DNA from: JAFAMS01 sp963715815
GTDB taxonomy: Bacteria > Vulcanimicrobiota > Vulcanimicrobiia > Vulcanimicrobiales > Vulcanimicrobiaceae
DNA length: 64,000 nucleotides
Direction of reading: 5' to 3'
Assembly: GCA_963715815.1 (NCBI GenBank)
Contig: OY970278.1
Location: 2,108,001 to 2,172,000 of the forward strand
Below the pieces are notes generated by a model. It saw only the letters and a list, made by a program, of their open reading frames with translations. It was not told the origin of the DNA and did not search any database. Below, one piece after another: positions 63,632 through 64,000 of the stretch. Position 1 is the first letter of the stretch. Each line of letters begins with the position of its first letter. Position numbers and translations under genes: made by a program.

Positions 63632-64000
63632 CGACGACGCTCGCCACCAGCTACGCTTTCCGGACCGAGAATCTCTCGCGGCACTTCGCGGGGTTTCGCG
63701 CCGTCAACGATATCTCAATCGAGATACCGACCGGCGGCGTGCGCACGATCATCGGACCTAACGGCGCCGGAAAGACGACCTTTTTCAATTTACTCTCGGG
63801 ATTGCTGCCACCCACGCACGGACGCATTTGGTTTGAAGATCGCGACATCACCGATCTGCCGGCTTACCGCCGTGCGCGCTTGGGAATCGCGCGCTCGTTT
63901 CAGATCACCAACATCTTCGGAAAGCTGAGCGTCGCCGAAAACGTGCGTCTCGCGGCCCAAGCCGTCTACGACGGCAAGGGCAACTTCTTCTTACCCGGCA
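63628..64000 (+). CDS. livG: branched-chain amino acid-type ABC transporter ATPase LivG, 3' end cut by window edge
   Basis: Starts with ATG overlapping the livM stop as ATGA. The visible 124 residues read FRTENLSRHFAGFRAVNDIS, then Walker A GPNGAGKTTFFNLLSGLL near residue 47, and the Q-loop/LivG segment GIARSFQITNIFGKLSVAEN. The ABC signature and Walker B lie beyond the window. Energises the LivHM permease in the cytosol. Confidence 0.93.
   Translation, partial: MTTTLATSYAFRTENLSRHFAGFRAVNDISIEIPTGGVRTIIGPNGAGKTTFFNLLSGLLPPTHGRIWFEDRDITDLPAYRRARLGIARSFQITNIFGKLSVAENVRLAAQAVYDGKGNFFLPG

Noticed and set aside
1..64000. tRNA, rRNA, CRISPR arrays, insertion sequences, prophage
   Set aside because: Looked for cloverleaf-like segments, spaced direct repeats, transposase or integrase motifs and terminal inverted repeats; none seen by eye, though a covariance-model scan was not possible.

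Overview
The window reads as chromosomal DNA of a GC-rich, diderm, probably soil-dwelling uncultured bacterium. Outer-membrane proteins (a porin ending in Phe, a TolC-type channel), DapD, IspH and ClpC all point to a Gram-negative-type envelope. The mix of genes (mycobacterial-type transaldolase, OpcA, two-part GT-C glycosyltransferase, PASTA protein beside YebC) would suit a deep lineage such as Candidatus Eremiobacterota (WPS-2), but that placement is inference and no marker RNA lies in the window. Coding density is very high. Most neighbours overlap by 1-4 bases, and no gap exceeds about 150 bases. I see no rRNA, tRNA, CRISPR array, insertion sequence or phage gene.

Layout. (1) 1-10242, minus strand: one long housekeeping run: acyltransferase, cmk, plsC, ispH, polyprenyl synthase, a two-part PMT-type glycosyltransferase, a small membrane protein, yebC, a PASTA protein and rpe (cut by the window edge). 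(2) 10281-18720: radA, an SDR, formiminotransferase, an M16 peptidase, succinate-semialdehyde dehydrogenase, a PanB-like protein that lacks two metal ligands, and a lipocalin-like protein. (3) 18731-22647, minus strand: dapD, a mandelate-racemase-like enzyme, an aminotransferase and an EctD-like dioxygenase. (4) 22785-32106: a complete pentose phosphate operon (tkt, tal, gnd, zwf, opcA, pgl) ending in a propionyl-CoA synthetase. (5) 32096-38769: a TetR/HlyD/TolC efflux set without an inner-membrane pump, a STAS protein, a divergent beta-lactamase-fold hydrolase, an exported His-motif protein and a WYL regulator. (6) 38893-53435: an oxalate/formate island. (7) 53441-64000: acyl-CoA ligase, SWIM/SNF2 helicase, clpC, two paralogous ribbon-helix-helix proteins and the start of a liv-type ABC transporter operon.

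The oxalate/formate island is the most interesting part. A GntR regulator is followed by a ThDP-dependent lyase (oxalyl-CoA decarboxylase by context, but not the canonical Oxc sequence type), a clear formyl-CoA:oxalate CoA-transferase, a formate dehydrogenase, and an OxlT-type oxalate:formate antiporter that keeps both known substrate-binding charges. A molybdate-type binding protein, a second binding protein and a porin follow. The formate dehydrogenase catalytic gene carries an in-frame UGA at 44295-44297, at the position of the active-site Sec/Cys. A bacterial SECIS-like hairpin (six perfect pairs, GGUCU loop) starts 12 nt after it, so the gene should encode a selenoprotein, which gene callers would break in two. 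The alpha subunit is also split. Its N-terminal iron-sulfur half, including the [4Fe-4S] domain that normally starts the Mo-bisPGD protein, is a separate gene encoded after the NuoEF-like diaphorase subunit.

Together these genes would import oxalate in exchange for formate, activate and decarboxylate it, and optionally oxidise formate to CO2 with NAD+ reduction.

Other points of note are probable CTG start codons at CTGA stop/start overlaps inside the pentose phosphate operon, a palindromic TetR operator pair, an 18-base exact hairpin repeat shared by two distant gaps, and palindromes flanking the ribbon-helix-helix pair.
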